Assembly: GCA_000955795.1 (NCBI GenBank)
Contig: JYOB01000017.1
Span: 280,928 to 344,927 of the forward strand
Direction of reading: 5' to 3'
DNA length: 64,000 nt
Source: Burkholderiaceae bacterium 26
Lineage (GTDB): Bacteria > Pseudomonadota > Gammaproteobacteria > Burkholderiales > Burkholderiaceae
The notes under the pieces are model-generated. The model was not told the DNA's origin. It made no database searches and worked only from the letters and a program-made list of their open reading frames with translations. Numbering within the stretch: the first letter of the stretch is position 1; each line of letters starts with the position of its first letter. This document shows, one piece after another, positions 16,892-25,553 of the stretch. Both the position numbers and the translations under genes were made by a program.

Positions 16892-17454
16892 AGTCGGATC
16901 CCTCGCGCCCGCAGCGCTTGGGCCAGGGCGTGTGTTGCCCGCGAGCAGTGCGTTTTTACGCTGCCCTCGGAACAGCCCATTGCCTGGGCTGTCTCGGCAA
17001 CATCCATGTCCTCCCAATAACGCATCAGGAAGGCCTCCCGTTGACGTGTGGGCAGCTTCTCGATTTCGCGTTCCAGGATTTCCAGCATTTGCGAGCGCTC
17101 GAATTTGTCGGCGCTGCTTTCTGCCGCTGTGGTGCCGGCTTCGCTTTCGATCAGTTCAAGCGGGTCGGTGTCGTCGCCGTCGGCGTCGGTGCGGAAGCTG
17201 GAGAACAGACTCACCCAGGTGTTGCGCACCTTGGAGCGGCGAAACCAGTCGTGAATCGTGTTCTGCAGAATGCGCTGGAACAGCAGCGGCAGCTCGGCGC
17301 ATGGCTTGTCGCCGTATTTCTCGGCCAGCTTGATCATGGCGTCCTGCACGATGTCGAGCGCGGAATCGTCGTCTCGGACCGCGAAGACCGCCTGCTTAAA
17401 GGCGCGTTTTTCGACGCTTAAAAGAAAGGCCGACAGTTCCTGTTCAGAGGCCAT
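16888..17454 (-). CDS. ECF-type RNA polymerase sigma factor
   Basis: A 188-residue sigma factor. Region 2 is at about residues 10-75 (DSALDIVQDAMIKLAEKYGD and LQNTIHDWFRRSK). Region 4 is at about 125-180 (LPTRQREAFLMRYWEDMDVA, then MGCSEGSVKTHCSRATHAL). There is an acidic linker of about 40 residues between them, and no region 1 or 3, so it is of the extracytoplasmic-function class. It is the first gene of the sigma-DUF3619-DUF3106 unit, divergent from ilvB. A 9-base inverted repeat lies 17-57 bases before its start. The signal it answers is unknown. Confidence 0.9.
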   Translation of the reverse strand: MASEQELSAFLLSVEKRAFKQAVFAVRDDDSALDIVQDAMIKLAEKYGDKPCAELPLLFQRILQNTIHDWFRRSKVRNTWVSLFSSFRTDADGDDTDPLELIESEAGTTAAESSADKFERSQMLEILEREIEKLPTRQREAFLMRYWEDMDVAETAQAMGCSEGSVKTHCSRATHALAQALRARGIRL

Positions 17455-17813
17455 ACAACGGCGGGTGCGAATCCTGTGAGGCAGCCGCGCGAAAATTCAC
17501 ATTCACAGGATGTGATGATCACGCCGCGTGGCGTCAACGGCCTTGGCCGTGAAAAATGTTGCGATGCTAGCAAAAATGCGGCTCCGCGGACAGTCCGGCT
17601 GCCGGATGCTCCGCCCGGAGAGGGGAGTCGCGCCGGCGCTGGACCGCCATGCGGCATTGCAGTATTATCCTCGGTTCACAACATCTGTGGTTTGTCTCAT
17701 CTGGCCGCCCATCAGGCGGACCATCCATGCAGACGCGCACCGCTCAAATCCGCGCCACAAGCCCGGTAGAGAGCATCCAAACAATTTTTTGCCGAAAATT
17801 GCAAAGGACTGAC
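17455..17813. other. Divergent intergenic region, ECF sigma / ilvB
   Basis: This 359-base gap has no convincing gene. It holds the inverted repeat next to the sigma gene, a TATTAT box at 17663-17668 that may be the ilv -10, and a small stem (CCGCC/GGCGG near 17703-17717) in the ilv leader. The ilvB frame stays open through 17649-17813 but lacks family similarity and is treated as leader. No branched-chain leader peptide as clear as that before leuA was found. Confidence 0.5.
17471..17511. promoter_or_regulatory. Inverted repeat upstream of the ECF sigma gene
   Basis: ATCCTGTGA (17471-17479) and TCACAGGAT (17503-17511) are perfect inverses with centres 32 bases apart, three helical turns. The right arm is also part of TCACAGGATGTGA (17503-17515), itself a small palindrome. 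Placement just before the sigma factor start suggests an operator for the divergent region; the binding protein is unknown. Confidence 0.4.
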
Positions 17814-19571
17814 ATGAATATGCCAAGCGCGGAATTTTCCCACGCCAATAGCGGTTCATCTGCCGACATGATGGGGGCTGACATCCTCGTCAATGCGCTC
17901 GCGGCAGAGGGCGTCGAGTTCGTCTGGGGTTACCCCGGCGGCGCGGTGCTCTATATCTACGACGCGTTCTACAAGCAAAACAAGATCGAACACATCCTGG
18001 TGCGCCATGAACAGGCGGCAGTCCATGCGGCTGACGGCTATGCGCGCGCCACGGGCAAGGTCGGTGTCGCCCTCGTGACGTCCGGCCCGGGCGTGACCAA
18101 TGCCGTGACTGGCATCGCCACCGCTTACCTGGATTCGATCCCGATGGTGATCATCACCGGCAACGTGCCGACGCATGCCATCGGCCAGGACGCCTTCCAG
18201 GAGTGCGACACCGTCGGCATTACCCGTCCGATCGTCAAGCACAACTTCCTGGTCAAGGACGTGCGCAACCTCGCTTCGACCATCAAGAAGGCGTTCTACA
18301 TCGCCGCAACGGGCCGTCCGGGTCCGGTGGTGGTGGATATCCCCAAGGATGTCTCGCGCGAACTCTGCAAGTACGAGTATCCGAAGACCATCGAGATGCG
18401 CTCGTACAGCCCGGTCAACAAGGGCCATTCGGGTCAGATCCGCAAGGCGGTCAGTCTGCTGCTGCAGGCTGAACGCCCGTACATCTATTCGGGTGGCGGC
18501 GTGGTGCTTGCGGAGGCCAGCGAAGAACTGCGCCAACTGGCTGCGCTGACTGGGTACCCCGTGACGAACACGCTGATGGGCCTGGGCGCTTTCCCGGGCA
18601 CCAGCAAGCAGTTCGTGGGCATGCTGGGCATGCACGGCACGTACGAAGCCAATATGGCAATGCAGAACTGCGACGTTCTGATTGCCATCGGCGCGCGTTT
18701 TGATGATCGCGTGATTGGCAGCCCGGCACACTTCTCGTCGCAGCCGCGCAAGATCATCCACATCGACATCGATCCGTCGTCCATCTCCAAGCGCGTGAAG
18801 GTCGACATCCCCATCGTCGGCAACGTCAAGGACGTGCTGCAAGAGATGATCGCCCAGATCCAATCTGGCGAAGCCAAGCCGAACAAGACGGCGCTGGCCA
18901 AGTGGTGGGAGCAGATCGAGCAGTGGCGCAGCGTCGATTGCCTGAAGTACGACCGCACGTCCGAGATCATCAAGCCGCAGTACGTGGTCGAGAAGATTTG
19001 GGAACTGACCAATGGCGACGCCTTCGTCTGCTCCGACGTCGGTCAGCACCAGATGTGGGCCGCGCAGTTCTACAAGTTCAACGAGCCGCGCCGCTGGATC
19101 AACTCCGGCGGCCTGGGCACGATGGGCGTGGGCCTGCCGTACGCAATGGGCATCAAGAAGGCGTTCCCGGACAAGGAAGTTGTCACCATCACCGGCGAAG
19201 GCTCAATCCAGATGTGCATCCAGGAACTGTCGACCTGCCTGCAGTACGACACGCCGGTGAAGATCTGCTCGCTCAACAACGGCTACCTGGGCATGGTGCG
19301 TCAGTGGCAGGAAATCGAGTACGACAATCGTTACTCGCACTCCTACATGCAGGCGCTGCCTGACTTCGTGAAGCTGGCCGAATCGTATGGCCACGTTGGC
19401 ATGCGCATCGAGAAGACGTCCGACGTCGAGCCCGCGCTGCGCGAAGCCTTCCGACTCAAGGATCGCACCGTGTTCCTCGACTTCCAGACCGACCCGACAG
19501 AAAACGTCTGGCCGATGGTCCAGGCAGGCAAGGGCATTTCTGAAATGCTGCTCGGCGCGGAGGACCTCTAA
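17814..19571 (+). CDS. ilvB: Acetolactate synthase, large catalytic subunit
   Basis: A 585-residue thiamine diphosphate enzyme that condenses pyruvate with pyruvate or 2-oxobutyrate in isoleucine, valine and leucine synthesis. The catalytic Glu lies in LVRHEQAAVHAADGYA, and the ThDP/Mg site in ITGEGSIQMCIQELSTCLQ with the late SLNNGYLGMVRQWQ. ATG 17814 is chosen because AAAGGA lies 7 bases before it and MNMPSAEF is a plausible family start. Longer in-frame starts upstream are possible. It overlaps ilvH (TAATG) and heads ilvBHC. Confidence 0.96.
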   Translation: MNMPSAEFSHANSGSSADMMGADILVNALAAEGVEFVWGYPGGAVLYIYDAFYKQNKIEHILVRHEQAAVHAADGYARATGKVGVALVTSGPGVTNAVTGIATAYLDSIPMVIITGNVPTHAIGQDAFQECDTVGITRPIVKHNFLVKDVRNLASTIKKAFYIAATGRPGPVVVDIPKDVSRELCKYEYPKTIEMRSYSPVNKGHSGQIRKAVSLLLQAERPYIYSGGGVVLAEASEELRQLAALTGYPVTNTLMGLGAFPGTSKQFVGMLGMHGTYEANMAMQNCDVLIAIGARFDDRVIGSPAHFSSQPRKIIHIDIDPSSISKRVKVDIPIVGNVKDVLQEMIAQIQSGEAKPNKTALAKWWEQIEQWRSVDCLKYDRTSEIIKPQYVVEKIWELTNGDAFVCSDVGQHQMWAAQFYKFNEPRRWINSGGLGTMGVGLPYAMGIKKAFPDKEVVTITGEGSIQMCIQELSTCLQYDTPVKICSLNNGYLGMVRQWQEIEYDNRYSHSYMQALPDFVKLAESYGHVGMRIEKTSDVEPALREAFRLKDRTVFLDFQTDPTENVWPMVQAGKGISEMLLGAEDL

Positions 19572-20062
19572 TGCGCCACATCATTTCCGTCCTGCTGGAA
19601 AACGAACCGGGTGCGTTGTCGCGCGTGGTCGGCCTGTTCTCTGCGCGTGGCTACAACATCGAGACGCTGACGGTCGCCCCGACTGAAGACGCTTCGCTGT
19701 CGCGTATGACGATCGTCACGACCGGTTCGGACGACATCATCGAGCAAATCACCAAGCACCTGAACCGCCTGGTGGAAGTCGTCAAGGTCGTCGACCTGAC
19801 CGAAGGTGCGCACATCGAGCGCGAGCTGATGCTCGTGAAGGTGCGCGCGGTCGGCAAGGAGCGCGAGGAGATGAAGCGTACGGCGGACATCTTCCGCGGC
19901 CGCATCATCGACGTGACCGAGAAGACCTACACGATCGAGCTGACCGGCAACGGCAGCAAGCTCGACGCGTTTCTCGATGCCATCGATCGCACTGCCATTC
20001 TTGAGACCGTCCGTACGGGCGGCTCGGGCATCGGCCGCGGCGAGCGCATTCTGAAGGTTTGA
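19571..20062 (+). CDS. ilvH: Acetolactate synthase, small regulatory subunit
   Basis: A 163-residue subunit that activates IlvB and confers valine feedback inhibition. The N-terminal ACT domain begins MRHIISVLLENEPGALSRVV and includes GYNIETLTVAPTED; the C-terminal domain has KRTADIFRGRIIDVT. Full length for the family. Its ATG shares a base with the ilvB stop, so translation is coupled. ilvC follows after 55 bases. Confidence 0.96.
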   Translation: MRHIISVLLENEPGALSRVVGLFSARGYNIETLTVAPTEDASLSRMTIVTTGSDDIIEQITKHLNRLVEVVKVVDLTEGAHIERELMLVKVRAVGKEREEMKRTADIFRGRIIDVTEKTYTIELTGNGSKLDAFLDAIDRTAILETVRTGGSGIGRGERILKV

Positions 20063-20108
20063 GCCGGCGCGTGCGTGCTGCCGGACCCCATCGATATTTG
20101 AAAATTAG

Positions 20109-21134
<1,026 letters not shown>

Positions 21135-21160
21135 TCGTCCCGCGACTTGTGCGAGAAGAA

Positions 21161-21186
21161 GCCAGCCTCCGGGCTGGCTTTTTTTT
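21161..21186 (+). terminator. Rho-independent terminator of ilvBHC
   Basis: GCCAGCC (21161-21167) pairs with GGCTGGC (21172-21178), followed by a run of eight T. It starts 26 bases after the ilvC stop. Confidence 0.92.
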
Positions 21187-21284
21187 ATGCTGATTCCAGG
21201 GCGGCAAACATTGTTTCAAGTGCTGGCGCGGCCCCGTGTCGGCTAGAATGCCGCATTTCCTTCAAGACGCTGTCGAGGTCTGAT

Positions 21285-21932
21285 TTGAACAACACGTATC
21301 CGCATCCCATCATCGCCCGCGAGGGTTGGCCGTACTTGGGCGGGATTTTCATCGTCACGCTCATCGTGCAGGCTGCCGCCGGCTTCGGCTGGGCTTGGCC
21401 GTTCTGGGTGCTGACGCTGTTTGTGCTGCAGTTTTTCCGCGATCCGGCGCGCGCTGTGCCCACGCAGGCCAATGCGATTCTGTCGCCGGCCGATGGCCGC
21501 ATCGTCGCCGTCGAGCAAGTGCGTGACCCGTACGCCGATCGCGACTCGCTGAAGATCAGCGTGTTCATGAACGTGTTCAACGTGCACTCAAACCGCGCGC
21601 CGGTCGACGGCACGGTGCAACAGGTGCAGTACTTTCCGGGCAAGTTCGTTAATGCGGACCTGGACAAGGCGTCGCTCGAAAACGAGCGCAACGCCATCGT
21701 GCTGCGCCGTGCCGATGGCCAGCTCGTCACTTCTGTGCAGGTGGCGGGATTGATCGCGCGGCGCATCCTTTGCTATACCAAGGCAGGCGAAGCGCTCGCG
21801 CGTGGCCAACGCTATGGTTTCATCCGCTTTGGCTCCCGCGTTGATGTGTACCTGCCGCTGACGGCACGCCCGCGCGTGACCATTGGCGAAAAAGTGTCCG
21901 CCACGCTTACGGTGCTTGCAGAGCTGGACTGA
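21285..21932 (+). CDS. psd: Phosphatidylserine decarboxylase
   Basis: A 215-residue membrane enzyme that converts phosphatidylserine to phosphatidylethanolamine. It is self-cleaved to a pyruvoyl enzyme, with the cleavage site in [11 protein letters not shown] between Gly and Ser. It is of the short Psd-A type; [15 protein letters not shown] and [16 protein letters not shown] are conserved. No ATG fits; TTG 21285 follows a GAGG at 21275-21278 and gives the family start [17 protein letters not shown]. pssA follows after 17 bases, so synthesis and decarboxylation of PS are encoded together. Confidence 0.94.
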   Translation: MNNTYPHPIIAREGWPYLGGIFIVTLIVQAAAGFGWAWPFWVLTLFVLQFFRDPARAVPTQANAILSPADGRIVAVEQVRDPYADRDSLKISVFMNVFNVHSNRAPVDGTVQQVQYFPGKFVNADLDKASLENERNAIVLRRADGQLVTSVQVAGLIARRILCYTKAGEALARGQRYGFIRFGSRVDVYLPLTARPRVTIGEKVSATLTVLAELD

Positions 21933-21949
21933 CTGACCCGGAGGCCGCC

Positions 21950-22822
21950 ATGCCCGCGTTCAACCGACGCAAGAAGCGTTTTACCGCCGGCAACGTGACG
22001 CACTTGCGTCCGCTGCGGCACAACCAGCCGCGTTCGGATGACGACGATCTTGAGATCGTGCGTCCGCGCCGTCGCGGCATCTATCTGCTGCCCAACGCAT
22101 TCACGACTGCGGCGCTGTTCGCCGGCTTTTTCGCGATCGTGCAGGCGATGAACCTGAACTTTGAGACGGCTGCGATCGCCATCTTCGCGGCGATGGTGCT
22201 CGATGGGATGGATGGCCGCGTCGCCCGCATCACCAATACGCAAAGCGCGTTCGGCGAGCAATACGATTCGCTATCGGACATGGTGTCGTTCGGCGTTGCG
22301 CCGGCATTGGTCATGTACGAATGGATCCTGCGCGATCTGGGTAAGTGGGGTTGGCTCGCGGCGTTCGTGTATTGCGCTGGCGCGGCATTGCGTCTCGCAC
22401 GCTTCAACACGAACATCGGGTCGGTCGACAAGCGCTTTTTCCAGGGCATGCCGAGCCCGGCAGCCGCAGCGCTCATCGCGGGTTTTGTCTGGCTCGCGAT
22501 CGACAACAAGCTGCCGGTCAAAGAGCTGTGGATGCCGTGGGTGGCCTTCGGGCTGACGCTGTATGCAGGGCTGTCGATGGTGTCGAACGCGCCGTTCTAT
22601 AGCGGCAAGGCGCTCGACGTTCGTCATCGCGTGCCGTTTGGCGTGATGGTGCTCGTGCTGGTGTTGTTCGTGGTGATATCGAGCGATCCGCCGGTTGCGC
22701 TATTTGGCCTGTTTGTTGGTTACGCGGTATCGGGCTATCTGCTGTGGGGCTGGCGTGCGCTGCACGGCCAACAGGGCAGCCCGCGCTTGCCGAAACAGGC
22801 ATCGGGCGACGCGCATGAGTGA
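21950..22822 (+). CDS. pssA: CDP-diacylglycerol-serine O-phosphatidyltransferase
   Basis: A 290-residue integral membrane enzyme that makes phosphatidylserine from CDP-diacylglycerol and serine. The CDP-alcohol phosphotransferase motif D-G-x2-A-R-x8-G-x3-D-x3-D is complete in DGRVARITNTQSAFGEQYD and the following SLSD (about residues 88-110). Six or more membrane helices follow. The basic N-terminus (FNRRKKRF) is of the membrane-type PssA. It is preceded by a GGAGG site and follows psd by 17 bases. Confidence 0.94.
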   Translation: MPAFNRRKKRFTAGNVTHLRPLRHNQPRSDDDDLEIVRPRRRGIYLLPNAFTTAALFAGFFAIVQAMNLNFETAAIAIFAAMVLDGMDGRVARITNTQSAFGEQYDSLSDMVSFGVAPALVMYEWILRDLGKWGWLAAFVYCAGAALRLARFNTNIGSVDKRFFQGMPSPAAAALIAGFVWLAIDNKLPVKELWMPWVAFGLTLYAGLSMVSNAPFYSGKALDVRHRVPFGVMVLVLVLFVVISSDPPVALFGLFVGYAVSGYLLWGWRALHGQQGSPRLPKQASGDAHE

Positions 22823-22846
22823 CCGATGCGCTGCACCAATGTGCGC

Positions 22847-22875
22847 TTGCGCCGATTTTTGAATTCGTCTATAGT
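22847..22875 (+). promoter_or_regulatory. Sigma-70 promoter of the leuA leader
   Basis: TTGCGC (22847-22852) and TATAGT (22870-22875) are separated by exactly 17 bases. The expected start of transcription is at about 22881-22884, that is at or next to the A of the leader peptide ATG (22883). The leader mRNA would have essentially no 5' untranslated region. Confidence 0.65.
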
Positions 22876-22882
22876 CGTTTGC

Positions 22883-22966
22883 ATGCTTTCGCACCCGATT
22901 TCCATTCTGATTACGCTAGTCTCGATTGGTGGCCTACTAGGTCGTCAGGTCGGGACACGCGCATAG
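22883..22966 (+). CDS. leuL: Branched-chain leader peptide of the leuA attenuator
   Basis: A 27-codon reading frame that reads M-L-S-H-P-I-S-I-L-I-T-L-V-S-I then G-G-L-L-G-R-Q-V-G-T-R-A. Eleven of 27 residues are Leu, Ile or Val. Three of five Leu codons are CTA (codons 12, 18 and 19), a codon seldom used elsewhere in this window, and two are adjacent. A terminator hairpin follows 58 bases after the stop and leuA after 173 bases. This matches a ribosome-stalling leader for leucine. No Shine-Dalgarno sequence is seen and the predicted transcript starts at the ATG, so translation would be leaderless. Confidence 0.72.
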   Translation: MLSHPISILITLVSIGGLLGRQVGTRA

Positions 22967-23024
22967 GAAATCGCAAGACAAGGCAAGCACAAACCGCCAA
23001 GTTTTCGCGAACCAGAATTCACAG

Positions 23025-23060
23025 CGCCCCGGCCTGCAACCATGCACGCCGGGGCGTTTT
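23025..23060 (+). terminator. Attenuator terminator before leuA
   Basis: CGCCCCGGC (23025-23033) pairs perfectly with GCCGGGGCG (23048-23056). Inside, TGCA pairs with TGCA around an ACCA loop, and TTTT follows. It lies between the leader peptide and leuA. A competing pairing of the left arm with the G-rich end of the leader frame (about 22949-22962) is possible but imperfect. Confidence 0.8.
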
Positions 23061-23139
23061 GCATTCTGCGCCGCAAAAAACCATTCGAGACATCCACTAA
23101 GACCGACGCCAAAAACGTCACCCCCACCAAGGAGCCGCC

Positions 23140-24681
23140 ATGAGCGACAAACTCATCATTTTCGATACCACCTTGCGCGACGGCGAGCAGTCCCCTGGGG
23201 CTTCGATGACCAAGGAAGAGAAGATCCGCATCGCCAAGCAGCTTGAGCGGCTCAAGGTGGATGTGATCGAAGCCGGCTTCGCGGCCAGCTCCAACGGTGA
23301 CTTCGAGGCGATCCGGGCGATTGCGCAGTCGGTCAAGGATTCGCGCATTTGCTCGCTGGCTCGCGCGAATGACCGCGATATTTCCCGCGCCGCCGAGGCG
23401 CTCAAGCCGGCCGGCCAGTTCCGTATCCACACGTTCATCGCCACATCGGCGTTGCACATGGAGAAGAAGCTGCGCATGTCGCCGGATCAGGTGTACGAGC
23501 AGGCGCGCCTGGCGGTGCGCTTCGCGCGCCAATTCACCGACGACATCGAGTTCTCGCCGGAAGATGGCAGCCGCTCCGACATGGATTTTCTGTGCCGCGT
23601 ACTGGAAGGCGTGATCGCTGAGGGCGCGACCACCATCAACCTGCCGGATACGGTGGGCTACGCGGTGCCGGAAGGTTATGCCGCGCTGATCCGCTCGGTG
23701 CGCGAGCGCATCCCGAATTCCGACAAGGCGGTCTGGTCGGTGCATTGCCATAACGACCTTGGCATGGCGGTCGCGAACTCCCTGGCCGCTGTCAAACTGG
23801 GCGGCGCACGCCAGATCGAATGCACGATCAACGGCCTGGGCGAGCGTGCCGGCAATACCAGCCTCGAAGAGGTCGTGATGGCCGTGAAGACGCGTCGCGA
23901 CTACTTCAACCTCGACGTTGGTGTTGATACCACGCAGATCGTGCCGGCATCCAAGCTGGTTTCGCAGATCACCGGTTTCGTCGTGCAGCCGAACAAGGCG
24001 GTCGTGGGCGCCAACGCGTTTGCGCACGCTTCGGGCATCCACCAGGATGGCGTGCTCAAGGCGCGCGACACGTACGAAATCATGCGCGCCGAAGACGTGG
24101 GCTGGACGGCCAACAAGATCGTCCTGGGCAAACTCTCGGGTCGCAATGCGTTCAAGCAGCGCCTGCAGGAGCTGGGCATTGAGCTCGAATCGGAAGCCGA
24201 ACTGAACGCAGCCTTCACCCGTTTCAAGGAGCTGGCCGATCAGAAGGCCGAGATCTTTGATGAGGACATCGTCGCCATCGTTTCGAACGAAGCACAGCAC
24301 AGCGAGGGTGAGCACTTCCGTTTCGTGTCGCTGGCCCAGCGTTCGGAAACCGGCGAGCGTCCGCACGCGCGCATCGTCTTCGTTGCGGACGGCAAGGAAG
24401 TGACGGGCGAGGCGGAGGGCAATGGCCCGGTTGACGCGACGCTCAACGCGATTGAGAGCAAGGTCGCCAGCGGCGCCGAGCAACTGCTGTATTCGGTCAA
24501 CGCCATCACGACGGGCACGCAGGCGCAGGGCGAAGTGACGGTACGGCTGTCCAAGTCGGGCCGTATCGTCAACGGTGTGGGTACCGATCCGGACATCGTC
24601 GCAGCCTCGGCCAAGGCCTACCTTGCCGCGCTGAACAAGCTGCAAGACAAGAGCAGCGAAAAACTCAACCCGCAGATCTGA
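23140..24681 (+). CDS. leuA: 2-Isopropylmalate synthase
   Basis: A 513-residue enzyme that joins acetyl-CoA to 2-oxoisovalerate, the first step of leucine synthesis. The N-terminal TIM barrel starts with [19 protein letters not shown] and has the metal-binding HCHND in [32 protein letters not shown] is the second signature. The C-terminal allosteric LeuA domain, from about residue 390, mediates leucine feedback. AGGAG lies 7 bases before the ATG. It is transcribed alone behind its attenuator. Confidence 0.97.
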   Translation: MSDKLIIFDTTLRDGEQSPGASMTKEEKIRIAKQLERLKVDVIEAGFAASSNGDFEAIRAIAQSVKDSRICSLARANDRDISRAAEALKPAGQFRIHTFIATSALHMEKKLRMSPDQVYEQARLAVRFARQFTDDIEFSPEDGSRSDMDFLCRVLEGVIAEGATTINLPDTVGYAVPEGYAALIRSVRERIPNSDKAVWSVHCHNDLGMAVANSLAAVKLGGARQIECTINGLGERAGNTSLEEVVMAVKTRRDYFNLDVGVDTTQIVPASKLVSQITGFVVQPNKAVVGANAFAHASGIHQDGVLKARDTYEIMRAEDVGWTANKIVLGKLSGRNAFKQRLQELGIELESEAELNAAFTRFKELADQKAEIFDEDIVAIVSNEAQHSEGEHFRFVSLAQRSETGERPHARIVFVADGKEVTGEAEGNGPVDATLNAIESKVASGAEQLLYSVNAITTGTQAQGEVTVRLSKSGRIVNGVGTDPDIVAASAKAYLAALNKLQDKSSEKLNPQI

Positions 24682-24690
24682 TCGCGGGTT
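24667..24690 (+). other. Hairpin spanning the leuA stop
   Basis: AACCCGC (24667-24673) pairs with GCGGGTT (24684-24690) across the leuA stop codon. No T-run follows, so it is at best a weak or factor-dependent end. Confidence 0.35.
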
Positions 24691-24868
24691 CTACCAACAC
24701 ACGCAGGAGTCAGCCCAGACCCCAACACGATTACCACTGAGCGCGCACCCGGTTATCCACCGGAACGCGAAGCGGGTGCGGCGGCACCGGACACGTCAGG
24801 AGCGTGCGCCATGCCAGCCGTCTTTGAGAGCGATGTCTGTGCGATCCACGACATGGCCGACCCGAATG

Positions 24869-24897
24869 TCCACGCCAGGCGATGCGCCTCGCGTGGA
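24869..24897. other. Strong hairpin between convergent leuA and lipoprotein gene
   Basis: TCCACGC (24869-24875) and AGGCG (24877-24881) pair with CGCCT (24885-24889) and GCGTGGA (24891-24897), with one C-C mismatch and an ATG loop. It lies 29 bases past the stop of the leftward lipoprotein gene and about 190 past leuA. Neither strand has a following T-run. Being nearly symmetric, it may stop or protect both converging transcripts. Confidence 0.5.
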
Positions 24898-24925
24898 TGT
24901 TGCCGTTCTGGCGTTTAGCCCTGGC

Positions 24926-25450
24926 TTACCGGCTGGAATCGTGATCGTGGTCGTACATCGGGTCGGGGCTGACCTGCGTGAGGCGCACGATGCCGTCGCG
25001 ATCGAAATAGAAGTTCATCAGCGATGGCCACACGCCCTCTTGCCTAAAGCGATACGACCACACCTGCCGATCCATCAGCCGGAAATAGGCGGTCTCTTCG
25101 GGCTTGCCGAACGCCTGCAGCACGTCAGCTCGCGTCGCTGTGCCGACGCGGATCTGCGCAAAATCCATCGTGGTCAAAATCTGCCGGAACGAGACGAGCT
25201 TCCCGCTGGCGTCGAAGTCGGCGGCATAAGTAAATTGCCCATAGGGCTGCGTCGGATATAGCCAGCGCGTGCCGCCATCCGCACGCGGATACCGCTCGGG
25301 TGGTTTGCCGAAGCGAGCTTCCACGGCAGAAGCGGGTTGGCCGAGCAGCGCTTCGCCGGTTTGCACCGGCGCCAGCACGGTACATGCGCACATTGACGTC
25401 AGCGTTACACCGAGCAGCGCCGCGCGCTGCCACGTCGATCGAATGCTCAC
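24926..25450 (-). CDS. Probable BamE-like lipoprotein with two tandem repeats
   Basis: A 174-residue exported protein. No ATG fits; GTG 25450 has GGGAG 9-13 bases upstream and gives a signal sequence, RAALLGVTLTSMCACTVLAP, with a likely lipid-modified Cys. Two BamE/SmpA-like units follow: ALLGQPASAVEARFGKPPER with RWLYPTQPYG, and RVGTATRADVLQAFGKPEE with RQVWSYRF. The family pattern (G, then V-x3-FGKP, then W-x-Y) occurs in both. The localisation and a role in the envelope are inferred. It is not in a recognisable operon. Confidence 0.75.
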   Translation of the reverse strand: MSIRSTWQRAALLGVTLTSMCACTVLAPVQTGEALLGQPASAVEARFGKPPERYPRADGGTRWLYPTQPYGQFTYAADFDASGKLVSFRQILTTMDFAQIRVGTATRADVLQAFGKPEETAYFRLMDRQVWSYRFRQEGVWPSLMNFYFDRDGIVRLTQVSPDPMYDHDHDSSR

Positions 25451-25553
25451 AATGGTTCTCCCGGGGCTTTCAGTGTAGGAGCCCGTGCGAGCTGTGTTGG
25501 CTTGTGCCGACATGCAACGGCGCTTTACCATCCGCGCTTCACGGAGATTTGCC

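Noticed and set aside
17528..17812. Possible branched-chain leader peptide before ilvB (VVCLIW-like stretch)
   Set aside because: No rare control codons, no terminator-antiterminator pair, and no clear start codon at the right place.
17649..17813. Upstream extension of ilvB in the same frame
   Set aside because: The extra residues do not resemble acetolactate synthase, and the ATG at 17814 has a good ribosome-binding site.
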